A DNA stretch of 64,000 bases from Cordilura impudica (taxonomy: Eukaryota; Arthropoda; Insecta; Diptera; Scathophagidae), in the NCBI GenBank assembly GCA_963682025.1, contig OY821517.1, positions 54,334,716 through 54,398,715 of the forward strand, in the 5' to 3' direction. A model generated the notes under the pieces. It was not told the origin of the DNA. It saw nothing but the letters and a program-made list of their open reading frames with translations, and did no database searches. The position numbers and the translations under genes are program-made. Positions 21,980 to 32,739 of this stretch are shown here, piece by piece; positions within the stretch are counted from its first letter, which is position 1, and each line of letters opens with the position of its first letter.

Positions 21980-22597
21980 ATTTGTACTAAAACTGGTTGA
22001 TTTAAAGTACTTTTTCATTACACTAACAATAAGTTACACTTTCTTTATATAGTTAAAAAATTTTCTTGATTTAAAAATTTATATATTTTGTAAATTTACA
22101 ATAAAAATTGTTATATTTCATAAATTTACCATAAAAATTGATATAGAAATATTTAAAAAGACAATAAAAAAAATTTAACTAAAGCAAAAACATACGAGTT
22201 TTTCTTTAAAACTTCTCTGTCTTGAACCAATATAAGGTAACTTTTACGCTCGCTGCTTAATAAATTATATTTTAACTCGGGATCTTTAAAAAAAAAAAAA
22301 ACCTTTGGCCAAAGTTTGACATTTTCTGAAAAAATTAACTTAAAAAATTGTTAAAAAGTATTAGTTGTAAAACTAACTGAAAAAATAAGACATTATATTA
22401 AAAAAACCTTTTTTTACCTTTTAACACTTCACTTTTGTACTAAAATTCAACTACAAATGAAAATGTATTTTAAACCCTCCGTAACTTTTTTTATTTTCGG
22501 TCGAGAATTACGTTTTATAGCAAAACTTAAAGGATAAAGTCTCACCTACCAAACAAAAAAACCGCATATCAAAATTCCAATCCAATCAAAAGTTATA

Positions 22598-22634
22598 GAT
22601 TTTTGACCGCCTTCTCGTCAAATGGTTCACTGTG
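22598..22634 (-). repeat. Right Transib terminal inverted repeat (heptamer-spacer-nonamer)
   Basis: Read on the minus strand: CACAGTG, 21 nt, TCAAAAATC, in the same register as the left end. Both ends have the same spacer length. Confidence 0.8.
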
Positions 22635-22809
22635 CGTTGTATGAAAAAGCATTAGTAGGCTTTGAAATTTTGGTTGCCATAGAAAAGAGACATATATAAT
22701 AGCAAAATAGTAAGAAGATTCTTTATAAAAATTACTTGTAAGGGTTTGGTTGATTTTTAAAAGTTCCTGAGGTTTAATCATTTTTCGGTTCTCTGTGCAC
22801 TCACCAATC

Positions 22810-24314
22810 ACGTATTTCTTCCCGAGAAAAAACCAGCTTTAGAAGCAAGCTATCGTGTGGCATTGAGGATTGCGAAAGATAAAAAACCTCATAAAATCGC
22901 AGAAACTTTGATTAAACCATGTCCGATGGAAATGGCGGAAATTATGTGTGGCAAGAACGCGAAACTTAAAATATCACAAATCCCACTATCTAACAACACT
23001 ATTCACGACCGAAATAAAGATATGTCAGAAGATGTGTTAAAGCAGATTTTGGAACAAATACAAGAAAGTTCATTGGGTTGCAATTGGATGAATCCACTGA
23101 TGTTTCAACTTATTGTTTTTGTTAAGTATGTGTATAGAAACGAAATCAAAGTAGAATTTCTTTTTTGTGAACCTCTGACATAAACTACAAAGGCTGTGGA
23201 TATTATGTCAATTATGAATAATTTTTTTTTTTTGTTGCCAACGGGCTTTCTTGGAACATTGTGGGAGCTATTTGTACTGATAGTGCTCCAGCTATGCTCG
23301 TCAAAAATTCTGTATTTATTGCCTCTTGTGAAACAGATAAACTCAAATGTTTTTTCTAGTCATTGCGTTCTTCATCGTCATGCTTTGGTATCAAAGACTC
23401 TTCCTTCTTATTTCAAAGAGGTATTGGATATTGTCGTGAAAACCGTAAACTTTATCAAATGAAGGGCATTGAATCACCGCCTATTTAAAGTGTTGTGCGA
23501 AGAAGTTGGGTGCGCACATACTGTACTTCTTTTGCATACAGAAGTACGTTGGCTATCCAGAGGAAAAGTTCTTAGGCGGGTTTTTGAACTTAGATCTCAA
23601 ATTGAAACATCTCTACGTGACAAAGAATCAACTCTTTTGCTTCACTTCATGGATACCAGCTTTGTGGTCTCTTTAGCTTACCTTGCAGATATATTTAGCC
23701 ATCTAAACTCCTTAAATATATCACTCCAAGGTATGAATATATTCGATGACGAGAAGAAAGTTACATCATTTCATGAAAAGTTGGCTCTCTGTGGCAGAAG
23801 AGTTAAAAGTGAAAATTACGCCAATTTTTCGCTTTTTAATTAAATAGTTTCCTTGCAAGTTAAATGTGAAATTTATATCAAGGTTCTGAACTGTATTAAA
23901 ATGCATCCGGAAAATTTTTAAACTACTTTCGATCGAATTATTCCTCGCACATTTGTAGTTGATAAATGGATAAGAAACCCCTTCACCGTTTAATTGGATC
24001 TCATTGAGCTCATTGAATTGCGGAATAACAAAAAAATAAGCAGTGTCTTTGAAACAATGGCGTTGGATGTATTCTGGTGTAAACAAAGCGAGGCATATAC
24101 TGTTTTGGTTAAACGGGCGTTGAAGGCTCTTATTCCGTTTGTCACTACTTACCTTTGCGAAATCGGATTTGCAGTGCTTGAGTCTATAAAAACAAAATTA
24201 AGGAACAAACTAAAGGCTGAACATGACATGCGGTTGAATCTTTCAAATACCCTACCACGAATACAACAATTGGTTGACGTTCCCACTAAATTTAATTTAT
24301 TTTGTAATTTTTAA
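22810..24314 (+). pseudogene. hAT-type (ZBED5/SCAND3-like) transposase, decayed
   Basis: The frame from 22857 reads SYRVALRIAKDKKPHKIAETLIKP, ISQIPLSNNTIHDR and MSEDVLKQ, typical of the ZBED5-like branch of hAT transposases, then CEPLT before a stop at 23181. The next pieces hold HCVLHRHALVSKTLP and NFIK (stop 23460), then LNHRLFKVLCEEVG, TEVRWLSRGKVLRRVFELRSQI and, from 23994, the C-terminal dimerisation segment (YLCEIGFAVLESIKTKLRNKL). At least two stops and frameshifts break it. No BED finger is visible upstream, where the Transib element ends at 22634. The 3' terminus may lie at about 25751-25765 beyond the inserted mariner. Confidence 0.8.
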
Positions 24315-24352
24315 TTAATTACTTTTAAATATATGTGAATAATTTTTTTTTA

Positions 24353-25660
24353 TAAAGGGTTTTTCAACAGGGACGCTGCAAAAGTAGAAAGACAGGGACA
24401 GCAAACGACGCCATATTTCTTGCCGCTCTTTTGACATTTCTCTTCAGTAAGGTTTGCCATTTCATGATGGAAAGATATACGAGCCAACAACTAGTCGAAA
24501 TTATTAAAATTTACTACCGAAACTCGGAGTCAGTGACCTCAACGTTAAGAGCGCTACGTCCAATTTATGGTAGTCATAATCGTCCTAGCAGATCAACAAT
24601 TGAGCGTCTAGTAGAAAAATTTGAATCCAGAGGCACAGTACAAAATGTTCCCGTGCCAGTGAGATAAAGAAGTGCCCGTAGTGTCGAGAATATTGCTGCC
24701 GCTGAGGCTTCAGTTGAAGAAAGCCCAAATGTGTCTCTCACACGTCGTTCGCAAGCGTTGGGAATCTCTGTGACGTCGTTGTGGCGAATTTTGCGAAAAG
24801 ATCTTTGCCTACATCCTTACAAGATCAAATTGATGCAAGAACTGAAGCCGCTTGACCACCAGAAGCATCGTATGTTCGTGAATTGGGCTGAGCAACAACT
24901 TGAAAATTATTCGGATTTTCATCGAAAAATCATCTTCAGCGATGAGGCTCATTTCTGGCTGAATGGCTTCGTCAATAAACAAAATATGCGTTATTGGTCA
25001 GACAGCAATCCACACGTACTCCATGAGTCATCATTGCATCCCGAAAAAATTACGGTTTGGTGCGGTTTATGGGCCGGCGGCGTCATTGGGCCGTACTTCT
25101 TCCGTGATGATCGAGACCGGCACGTTACTGTGAATGGGAATCGCTACCGTTCAATGATAATCGCATATTTTTGGCCCCAATTGGATGATATGGACTTGGA
25201 GGACATGTGGTTCCAACAGGACGGCGCCACGAGCCACACAGCGAATGTCACAATCAATTTATTGGAAACCAAGTTTGGAGAACGTGTTATCTCACGAAAT
25301 GGTCCAGTCGATTGGCCGCCTCGGTCGTGCGATTTGACGCCGTTGGAGTATTTCCTGTGGGGCTACGTCAAGTCTATGGTCTATGCCAATAAGCCAGCGA
25401 CGATTGATGAACTTCGTACGAATATCGAACGTGAAATAGCAGCAGTATCGGCCGATTTATGCTTGAAAACCGTCGAAAATTGGGTTCAGCGTCTGGACTT
25501 CTGCAAGCGTGCCCGTGGTGGCCATGCAAAAGAAATCGATTTCCATACATAATGGCAGCGAACGTACTTTCACAGGAATAAAGAATTTCATTGATATCCA
25601 AAACCGTTTTTGTTTTATTTAAAAAAAACTTTTGTAGCGCTCTTATTGAAAAACCCTTTA
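24353..25660 (+). mobile_element. Tc1/mariner element, rosa-like (DD41D group)
   Basis: Terminal inverted repeats of about 28 bp: TAAAGGGTTTTTCAACAGGG and TAAAGGGTTTTTCAATAAGA, then GCT-CAAAAGT on both sides, flanked by TA at 24351-24352 and 25661-25662. The 1.3 kb length and single transposase frame are typical. It sits just after the hAT transposase, apparently in its 3' untranslated region. The exact start is ambiguous by two bases because TATA precedes AAGGG. Confidence 0.88.
24464..25552 (+). pseudogene. Mariner-type transposase with one in-frame stop
   Basis: A single frame of 363 codons from MMERYTSQQLVEIIK to AKEIDFHT, interrupted only by TAA at 24665. The N-terminus has paired helix-turn-helix DNA-binding regions (Q...I...YY...VTSTLRALR; then SVTSLWRILRKDL). 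The catalytic domain shows IIFSDEAHFWLNGFVN (first Asp), MWFQQDGATSHTA (second Asp) and CDLTPLEYFLWGYVKS. Between the second Asp and the E of PLEYF there are 41 residues, the spacing of the rosa-type DD41D group, which normally has Asp at that place (PLDYFLWG). So this copy carries both a nonsense codon and a possibly altered third catalytic residue. Otherwise it is intact. Confidence 0.85.
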
Positions 25661-25750
25661 TATAATATTGTTTTTATTTTTTCTGTATATAAATAAAAGA
25701 TAGGGGTACGTCAAATTCCAAATTGTTACCAAAGGGTACGATTACCCCAA

Positions 25751-25765
25751 AAGATTGGGAATCAG
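25751..25765. repeat. Possible hAT 3' terminal repeat
   Basis: AGATTGGGAATCAGTG reads on the minus strand as CACTGATTCCCAATCT, which resembles the CAGTG-TTCCCAAAC ends common in hAT elements, about 1.45 kb after the hAT frame with the mariner insertion in between. No matching 5' end was located, so this is suggestive only. Confidence 0.3.
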
Positions 25766-25770
25766 TGGGG

Positions 25771-27009
25771 TTAGACTATTAAATACATTAAAAAAGGTTA
25801 GCATGAGAATGCCAAACCCTTTGGAGGCCTAGTACTCTCACCCTGACTTGAAAATTCTCACCCCCAGACAATGACCCTGAAAATGTTGAATATTACAGTT
25901 GCCATGCTGTGTCAATGGTAAAAAGTTTTTAATTCAAAATCTTTTTTTAAAAAATTTTTTTGTGAATAAATTAAAATCTTCATCTTCAAGTGTACGGATA
26001 CTATCTCTAGCACGTATACATAATATGATTTAAAAAATAAACACAACAACATTACACAAACTGTTATTGATTACAATGAGGTATGGATTTTGAGAATAAG
26101 GCGCCCTCTGGTATTTCTTTTTAAATATTTAGTCCTTATTATTTATTAATACGACAAATTTTACAGGCAATTGTACCGACCTCTTAAGCCCTGCATGATA
26201 AGCATTTATTATGCCAACAAAATATGAAGAAAATATGAACTGCAGATGTTGTTGTTGGTGGTGGTGTTTGGGAGGTTCCTTATACACCTTCACTTTCACT
26301 TTCTCAACAACAGCATGTACGTTAAGAGAACCAATAAGTGTTTTGTTTGTTTTGCTAAGATTTTTGGAATTTTTGTTGCTGCTGTTGTCATCTAAAATTG
26401 CTGACACTTCTTTAGTTGTGAATGGATGAATGGTTTATGAAGCAACACATTGCTGTGGCAAGAAAACTGTTAAGTAAAACGACAGCAAATTCTGTGTGAA
26501 GTATTTCGATTTCAATACACAATCTTTAAATTTATTTAGGAATGTTATTAAAGGCTAAAAATATGTGTGTTTGGTGAATTTTTCTTCATCATCTATCAAG
26601 TGTAGACTCACAGTGTTACTTTGTTGTTGTCTGCGCATTGTTATATGAAAATATTTTTAATGGAAATTTACAAAACATGATGTGTTAGCATAATGTGTAA
26701 AGACGCTAAGTCCTTTTCTTTATAGAAATCACAGGGGAGAGAAAAAACTTAGAAATTTAACTTTTCTTAATTAAAAAAAAAAAAAAACTGTATGTATTCT
26801 GTCGTATATTTCTATTGTTATAAACTAAATACAAAAGTTTTAATTTTTAGTATTTTATTGTTATTATCAATAATAATTAAATACAAAGTTAACAAGATTT
26901 ATTCAAAAATGTTCGTTCTGTTTATGAAGTGAATGGAATTAATGATTAAAAATTTATCATTCGTGAGGTAAATCATTGAGTAAGGATGATGTTAAACTTT
27001 GCATTTACA
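25771..27009. other. AT-rich spacer, no gene seen
   Basis: A fragment GCCAAACCCTTTGGAGGCC (about 25812) recurs at about 59911 and inverted at about 55034, so a dispersed repeat contributes. A Cys/Trp-rich short frame at 26211 is composed of GTTGTTGGTGG-like simple sequence and is not called. Confidence 0.45.
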
Positions 27010-27212
27010 CTCTATACCACTATGTGGTCAGGTTATAATCAGTTTATTGTAACTTCCAAAAATATTTGAATTATACCGATCGACTCACTTTCTGAATCCG
27101 ATATGCGCCCGCCTGGCTTTCCATCCGTCCCTCCGCGTGTGTGTCCATGTAAACCTTGAAATCAAACTACAGATCGCTTTTATAGGCCACTGTATGAACG
27201 CTATTGGGCAAT
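27010..27212 (-). repeat. Interspersed family R, inverted fragment
   Basis: The reverse complement carries the family 3' end in order: ACCACTATGTGGTCAGG, ACTTCCAAAAATATTTG, CCGATCGACTCACTTTCTGA, the CCGTCC run, GTGTCCATGTAAACC and GAACGCTATTGGG. Confidence 0.65.
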
Positions 27213-27409
27213 TCCATGCAAAGGTCAAGCTTAGCTACAATTTAAATTAAAATTTTAAAATTGGACAATTTCAAAGAAAAGGATATAAAAATATGACAAA
27301 CGTTTGTCTTATTTCTTTTTGAATATTTTTATAGCCTCTATTTTTCCAGTAAGAAAGGGAAAGTGTAATTAGTAATTTTGAAAATAATGTCAGAGTCTGT
27401 CATGTCTGT

Positions 27410-27521
27410 CACATTACAAAATATTTCTTTTTACTATTATTTATTTTAGAATTCATGTTCTTTATATGATTTATTAATATATTAGCTCTTATATTAACTA
27501 TAAACAACTGTTTCTTATTTT
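27410..27521 (+). repeat. Repeat Y, left part (target of LINE-B copy 2)
   Basis: This stretch and 31640-31860 together match 37283-37620 in reverse complement, interrupted at one point by LINE-B copy 2. Shared text includes TTAGCTCTTATATTAACTAT and AACTGTTTCTTATTT. The nature of Y is unknown. Confidence 0.55.
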
Positions 27522-28125
27522 GAATACTCTCAACCTTTTTCTAACTTCACACCCTGACAATTATGAAGTGTCGGATCACTGTACCATTTCCGCTTCTTTT
27601 TCGTACTCTGTACTTCACAGTGTTTCAACACCAGCTATGAAATGCTTAGTTTTCATTTACGAAAAGGCTCGTTGGGCCGAGCTCAACGATTTCTTCAACC
27701 ATTTCAACTGGAAACTTTGTTTCCTAGATAATAATGTTGATGCTGCTGCGATAATGGTGGAAAAAATAATAGTGCTTGGTATGAGATTATTCATTCCATC
27801 AAAGTGCATTTCGGCTAAACCTAATCAGAAATCTTAGTTTAACCAGACTTGCAGAGATGCAGTCAGATCCAGAGAGGAAGCATTCAGACTTTGGCGTGAA
27901 AATAAAAATTCCGTCACTGAACTGCTACGCAAACAGGCGAGAAATGAATGTGCTAGAGTACTAAGGCGCGAAAAGTTTCTTCACGATCAGCATCTTCGTG
28001 TTAAAGTTCTTTCTGCTCCTCGGGGCAGCAAGAGCTTTTGGTCATTTGTTAAAAGAGTAAAGAATAATGCTAGTTCTGCTATCCCAACTATTATAATGAA
28101 TGTCCAAATATTCACTGAGTCGGTT
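27520..28125 (+). pseudogene. LINE-B copy 2, endonuclease end and linker
   Basis: Reads LFLTSHPDNYEVSDHCTISASFSYSVLHS (the conserved SDH of the endonuclease, intact here and frameshifted in copy 1), then EKARWAELNDFFNHFNWK. TAG at 27835 interrupts KSWFNQTC. The basic linker continues to FTESVDK at the LOA insertion point. Confidence 0.75.
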
Positions 28126-28134
28126 GATAAGACT

Positions 28135-29896
28135 AGGTTAGGTTAGGTTAGGTTGGAAGTGGCTGCTGATCCAAGGACCAGCACACTTAGACTCTGGGGT
28201 CCGTTGTGATACCACGGGACGAATGGGTGTTCCCCTCAGTCCCCACCGGAGAACCAGTTCGAGCTTCTAATGAAGCCCCTAAGATGTGAAATTTCCACGT
28301 TTGAGAGGTCAGAGAGATCGTGAAGAAACGGCGATCCCAATGTCCGTAATCTTGTTCTGGATAGCGCCGGGCAGTGGCAGAGGAAGTGTTCTACGCTCTC
28401 TACCTCCTCCACATCCAAGCAGCTACGACAGAAATCATTTGACGAGACCTTAAGGCGCTCAGCGTGTCTCCCTATAAGGCAGTGCCCAGTAACAACTGCA
28501 ACTACCGTTGAGATCTCCCCACGGGAGAGTGATAATAGCGCATTTGTACGCTTTCGATTCAGAGCAGGCCATATTTGTCTTGTGATCCTACACGTTAATC
28601 CATTAGCCCATCTGTTATTCGTTATGCTAGCGGTGCGAAGCCGAAGTTCAAGCTTGCACGATTCCAGGGGTGTACCAACACATTCCAAATCCGCTGGAAC
28701 CTGTAAGGTAGTACCCTGTCTTGCCAACTCATCCGCTTTGCAGTTTCCCGGTATGTTCCTGTGCCCTGGGACCCATATGAGCCTGATGTCGAACTGCTTG
28801 GCCATCTCATTTAAGGACGTGCGGCAGCTAAGGGCGGTTCTCGTTTTCAGGAACATTGATCGCATGGATTTTACTGCGGCTTGACTATCAGAATAGATGT
28901 TGACTGCGGTCGTAGACAGAATATTCCGACCCAACCAGTCAGCAACCTCCTTTATTGCCAGTACCTCTGCCTGATATACACTGCAGTGGTCTGGTAACCT
29001 TCGAGCCAGATTTAGTCCAAGCTCCCATGAATGGACTCCAAAACCAACCTGACCGCACAATTTCGATCCGTCAGTATAGAAATTTACGGAACGCCTACTG
29101 CCTGGTGTCCTCCCAGACCAAGATTCCCTGGTCGGTATTAGTGTACAGTAGTGACGTTCAAATACGCTCCTTGGAGTAGTGTAATCCACGTTCAATGGCA
29201 AGTTCCTGTCATTCAGGATCACCCCGTGGCCACAATTGTAGCCCCGCCATTGTAGTGTGCTTCTTAGTCGAATGGCCGATGAGGCCGCCGACTGCTTCCC
29301 TAATATGTCCAGTGGTATTAGGTGTAATAGGATGTTCAAGGCATCCGAAGGTGTAGTACGAAGGGCTCCAGTGATGCACATGGAAGCCATTCTCTGTACC
29401 CTTGCGAGAAGGTTGTTATTGGTGGCCTTCTCCAAAGCAGGCTACCAGACGATGACTCCGTACAGGAGTATTGGACGGACCACCGCTGTATAGATCCAGT
29501 GAGCAATTTTCGGACTAAAGCCCCATCGCTTACCAATGGCCTTCTTACAGGAGTATAAAGCTATAGTTGCCTTCTTCACCCTCTCCTCCAAATTCCGTCT
29601 GAAGTTCAGCTTCCTGTCCAGGAATACGCCAAGATACTTGGCTCCATCAGAGAAGACGACTTCAGTGCCGTTGAGAGAAATGGGATCGAAGGTAGGGATC
29701 TTATACTTCCTAGTGAAAAGCACAAGTTCCGTTTTGGTCGGATTAACCCCCAGACCGCAACCCCTTGCCCAGATAGATAGCTCTGTGAGAGCCCGTTGCA
29801 GGATATCTCTAATTGTAGATAGAAACTTCCCATTTACGGCCATGGCCACGTCGTCAGCATATGCGACTACGCTGCAGCCTTGCCCCTCCAACGAAT
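28135..29896 (-). mobile_element. LOA-like LINE copy 1 with (AACCT)n 3' tail
   Basis: Flanked by GATAAGACT at 28126-28134 and 29897-29905. On the minus strand the 5' end is truncated at the RT active site (29891, YADD), followed by the RT thumb, an RNase H domain, a CCHC-like C-terminal zinc motif and a 3' UTR. The 3' terminus is a short array of CCTAA units (plus strand TAGGTTAGGTTAGGTTAGG at about 28135-28153). A second copy at 51164-52684 ends with the same kind of tail. Confidence 0.85.
28236..29891 (-). pseudogene. RT C-terminus plus RNase H of LOA/I-group LINE, one stop
   Basis: From 29891: SVVAYADDVAMAV (RT catalytic YADD), LGVNPTKTELV, KYLGVFLDRKLNF, then a single TAG at about 29439 where copy 2 has TGG, then KATNNNLLARVQRMASMCITGA. 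RNase H follows with all acidic residues: FYTDGSKLCGQVGFGV, YQAEVLAI, IYSDSQAAVKS and WVPGHRNIPGNCKADELA. The C-terminus has CRSCLDVEEVESVEHFLCHCP, a CCHC-type nucleic-acid-binding motif. RNase H placed after RT is characteristic of the I/LOA groups. It would remove RNA from the cDNA hybrid. Lacking endonuclease and RT N-terminus, this copy is dead. Confidence 0.85.
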
Positions 29897-31579
29897 GATA
29901 AGACTAACCTTTTAGCTGAACTTTTTGCAAAAAATTCATTATTGCCGGATAGCGATCAACCACTGCCCGAACTCGAAAGAGTATCTTGTACTATGCCTAA
30001 AATATTCTTCCGAGCACATGCAGTTAAAAGGGTTCTTTCGGATCTTAACATTAACAAGTCTCCGGGACCGGATGGTATACCAGCACTGGTGCTGAAATAA
30101 TGCTCTTCGATGCTAGCCAGTCCATTGGCCAACCTTTTCAGCCTTTCATATCGTGCGGGAGTCTTGCCCTCTTGCTGGAAGGTTGCTAATGTCCAGCCAA
30201 TCCCTAAAAAGGGTGCGGCTAATAACCCTGAAAATTACCGTCCAATGGCAATCTGCTCTGCGCTCTCAAAGGTGATGGAGAGCATGATCAATTTCCACCT
30301 TGTGAACTAGCTAGAGGCCAACTCACTTCTAAATGATCGACAGTATGGCTTCCGTAGAAATCGTTCCACGGGAGACCTGTTAGCTCTACTTTCTGAGCGT
30401 GGGAGTTGATCCATTCGCAATTTTGGCGAAAGTAAAGTGGTTGCTCTGGATATTTCCAAGACATTCGACCGTGTATGGAACGGTGCATTGATATCAAAGC
30501 TTATTGCATTTGGGGTCGCTAATGACTTCTCTCGATTTATATCGAGTTTTATCAGAGAACGAACAATACGTGTTGTTATTGATGGGGTCTCGTCTAACGA
30601 GTTTCAGCTTAATTCAGGGGTACCCCAAGGTCCCGTTCTTTCCCCTTCTCTTTTCCTTATCTTTCTGAACGACCTTCTTGGCCAAACTTTTAACTCTATA
30701 TACTCTTTCGCAGATGACAGCAGCATTTGTCATTCATTTTCCTTTAATTGTAGGCCAAGCCTCTTGGAGGTTGGGGGCAAAAGGCGGACAATGAATGACA
30801 CACTCAATCAAGACCTCTTAACAATTTCCGAGTGGGGTAAAGCGAATAGGGTTGATTTTAATGCGCTGAAGACTCAATGTTGTATGTTGACCCATAGGGC
30901 CATGGAATCAACAATGTCATCTGTATATATGGGTGGTATAGGTATTGAGGAATTGGATACTCTTGATGTTCTGTGCATGAGAATTCAATGTGATGTTCGT
31001 TGGAACGAGCATGTTTTTCAAGTGTCGAAAGAAGCATTCAAGTGTGTTGGTTTTCTAAAACGGTGTAGAAATTACTTCACTCCTTCTGATCTCCTTAAAA
31101 TCTATACCACCTACATCCGACCGAAAATGGAATACAACTCCCATATATGGGCAGGGGCTTCGAAGTCTATTTTGGAGCTACTGGACCGTGTGGAAAGGAG
31201 GGCGTTGGCGCTCATCAATGACAGTAGGGTATCCAATTCTATTGATTCATTGGAACACCGTCGGAATGTGGATTGTGTAGCATTGTTCTATAGATATTAC
31301 CATGGGAAATGTTCTTCTGAGATTAGCGAACTTATTTTAAGTGCCGGAGTTTCGGTTCGCTCCACCCGCTTCTCTAGTAGATCACATCCGTTTGTAGTCT
31401 ATTGTCCAGTTGACCGCATAACGCATTACAGAGAGAATTCGTTTATCAGTCGAACTAGCCGTATGTGGAATAAACTCCCCGCAGAGATCTTTCCTGACAG
31501 TTATAATCTAATAAAATTTAAGTCAAATATCCACAAACACTACTCCCTCTTTCCTCCTTCCCATAACCTATTTTCCTGA
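29897..31579 (+). pseudogene. LINE-B copy 2 reverse transcriptase
   Basis: 29897-30100 reads NLLAELFAKNSLLPDSDQ and LSDLNINKSPGPDGIPALVLK (RT motif 1); a stop (TAA, about 30099) and another near 30310 follow. From 30437 a 380-residue frame is open to 31579: VVALDISKTFDRVWNG (motif A), SGVPQGPVLSPSLFLIFLND (motif B), YSFADDSSIC (catalytic FADD), then thumb and the conserved C-terminus RITHYRENSFISRTSRMWNKLP. Motif A has Thr where other copies have Ala, and the PQGP change may be damaging. It would catalyse target-primed reverse transcription if joined to an intact N-terminus, which it is not. Confidence 0.82.
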
Positions 31580-31639
31580 AATCAACACAATGCACTGCAT
31601 TTGTAGGGGGCATCCCCTGAGTGTTGGTTAACAAAAAAA

Positions 31640-31860
31640 AAAAACTTTAGAGCTTTTCTGTGTTTACAAACATCATCCAAAATTATGTCCGTTTGTTGTC
31701 ATGTCTGTCACGACTGCTTTTTGCCCCCAATTATTAATAACAATAATACTTTCTCCCTTTTTCTAATGGTAAATACGTTGATCAAGTCCGTCTGCATAAT
31801 TTTGTATATTCTTAGGAACAATGAAAAACTTTTACTGTATAATATGTCTGTCATAATGAA
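31640..31860 (+). repeat. Repeat Y, right part
   Basis: Continues the repeat interrupted by LINE-B copy 2. CTGTGTTTACAAACATC, TGTCATGTCTGTCACGA and TTATTAATAACAATAATACT match 37340-37470 in reverse complement. Confidence 0.55.
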
Positions 31861-31867
31861 CTCGATA

Positions 31868-32210
31868 TAAATCTGACCTAGTTCCCATAGAAATAACCCC
31901 AATGAGATCGACTGAAATTTCCATAAGATCCAAGTTATCATATATGTAGATCTCGGCAGTCAAATTTGCTTTTTGCATGTTTATTACACCCATTAATTGG
32001 TAGTCCAGAAAAAACCCTGAGCGACAATTCTTAGCCAAAGCCCACATATAAAACTGCTTCCTGATATTCACTTAAATTTATCCAAAAATAAAAATATGGC
32101 ACAGATTTTTCTTAACTTTGTTTTTATATGTTTTCGAAAAAAAAATAAGTAACTTTACCAAATATGGTCCATTTTTTCACTTAGTCCCCATATAAATTAG
32201 CATGCACTTT
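31868..32210 (-). repeat. Interspersed family R, inverted partial copy
   Basis: The reverse complement contains the middle of the family: TTTGGTAAAGTTACTTA, AGATTTTTCTTAAC-like, TTTAAGTGAATATCAGG, GGACTACCAATTAATGG and ATCTTATGGAAATTTCAGTC. The stretch 32211-32735 holds no recognisable gene or repeat; it includes ACAATACCACGCGC and AGTGGTATTGT arms of a weak palindrome. Confidence 0.6.
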
Positions 32211-32739
32211 TTCTGCAGGCAAAAAAATTGATAACAATGCCGCTCTAATTTGGTTGTAAGAACCCAATTTTGTGTAACCAAAATTGGCCACACATCATAC
32301 ATAGAGAGATATCAAATAGAGATTTTAAACAATACCACGCGCAGCTACACAAACGAACAGTGGTATTGTTCTCTCTTTAGACCTCATGTTTGAATCACTC
32401 TCTTAGTAATGCCGATTCTGCTTAATGTTTGACGTGCAAGCATAGCACGATAACATGTGACTTTGTAGTAGCTACTAAAAAACAGTCTCTTATTTTGACA
32501 ACCGGCAAAGGAGCAGATCTCTCAGGACGACAAGAAGCGGGGGAGCTCTTATTTCGCCAGCTGTCCAAGGGGTAAGTTTGCCAAGAATTTTCACTGGTGT
32601 GACTCAGGAGGAGGACATCGGCTAAACTCGGAGAAAAATACGGAAATCGCTAATGTATTTTTTCCAAAGATAGGGAATTGGTACTAATACCAATTCAATA
32701 GCGTAGTGGCAAATTACATTCGTCCAATGGTTGGATGAC

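Larger units (their letters stand above)
20030..22634 (+). mobile_element. Transib-like transposon with RSS-like termini
   Basis: Both ends start with heptamer CACAGTG (20030-20036, and as CACTGTG at 22628-22634). After it comes a 21 bp spacer ending in AAGGCGG and then CCAAAAATC or TCAAAAATC; about 29 of the 37 terminal bases agree. Flanking 5-mers are CGTCG (20025-20029) and CGTTG (22635-22639), fitting the 5 bp GC-rich target duplication known for Transib, with one CpG decay. Inside lies a broken transposase with a RAG1-like catalytic motif. A family R fragment is inserted at 20593-20738. The transposase frames, termini and target duplication agree with each other independently. Confidence 0.82.
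27522..31635 (+). mobile_element. LINE-B copy 2, 5'-truncated, with a LOA-like element inside
   Basis: Begins inside the endonuclease end (CTCAACCTTTTTCTAAC, equivalent to 2903 of copy 1) and ends in poly(A) at about 31635. Split at GATAAGACT by a 1.76 kb LOA-like insertion (28135-29896). It retains the RT motifs deleted in copy 1 and is the best RT representative of the family here. An empty-site equivalent in repeat Y is seen at 37283-37620. Confidence 0.82.

Noticed and set aside
26129..26429. Cys/Trp-rich and Gln/His-rich overlapping frames
   Set aside because: Derived from GTTGTTGGTGG simple sequence; no similarity to known families.
28135..28156. Interstitial telomere (TTAGG)n
   Set aside because: Short, and positioned exactly at the 3' end of a LINE in two independent copies, so it is the element's tail.
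28582..29898. Plus-strand frames opposite the LOA-like element
   Set aside because: Antisense shadows of the RNase H/RT frame.
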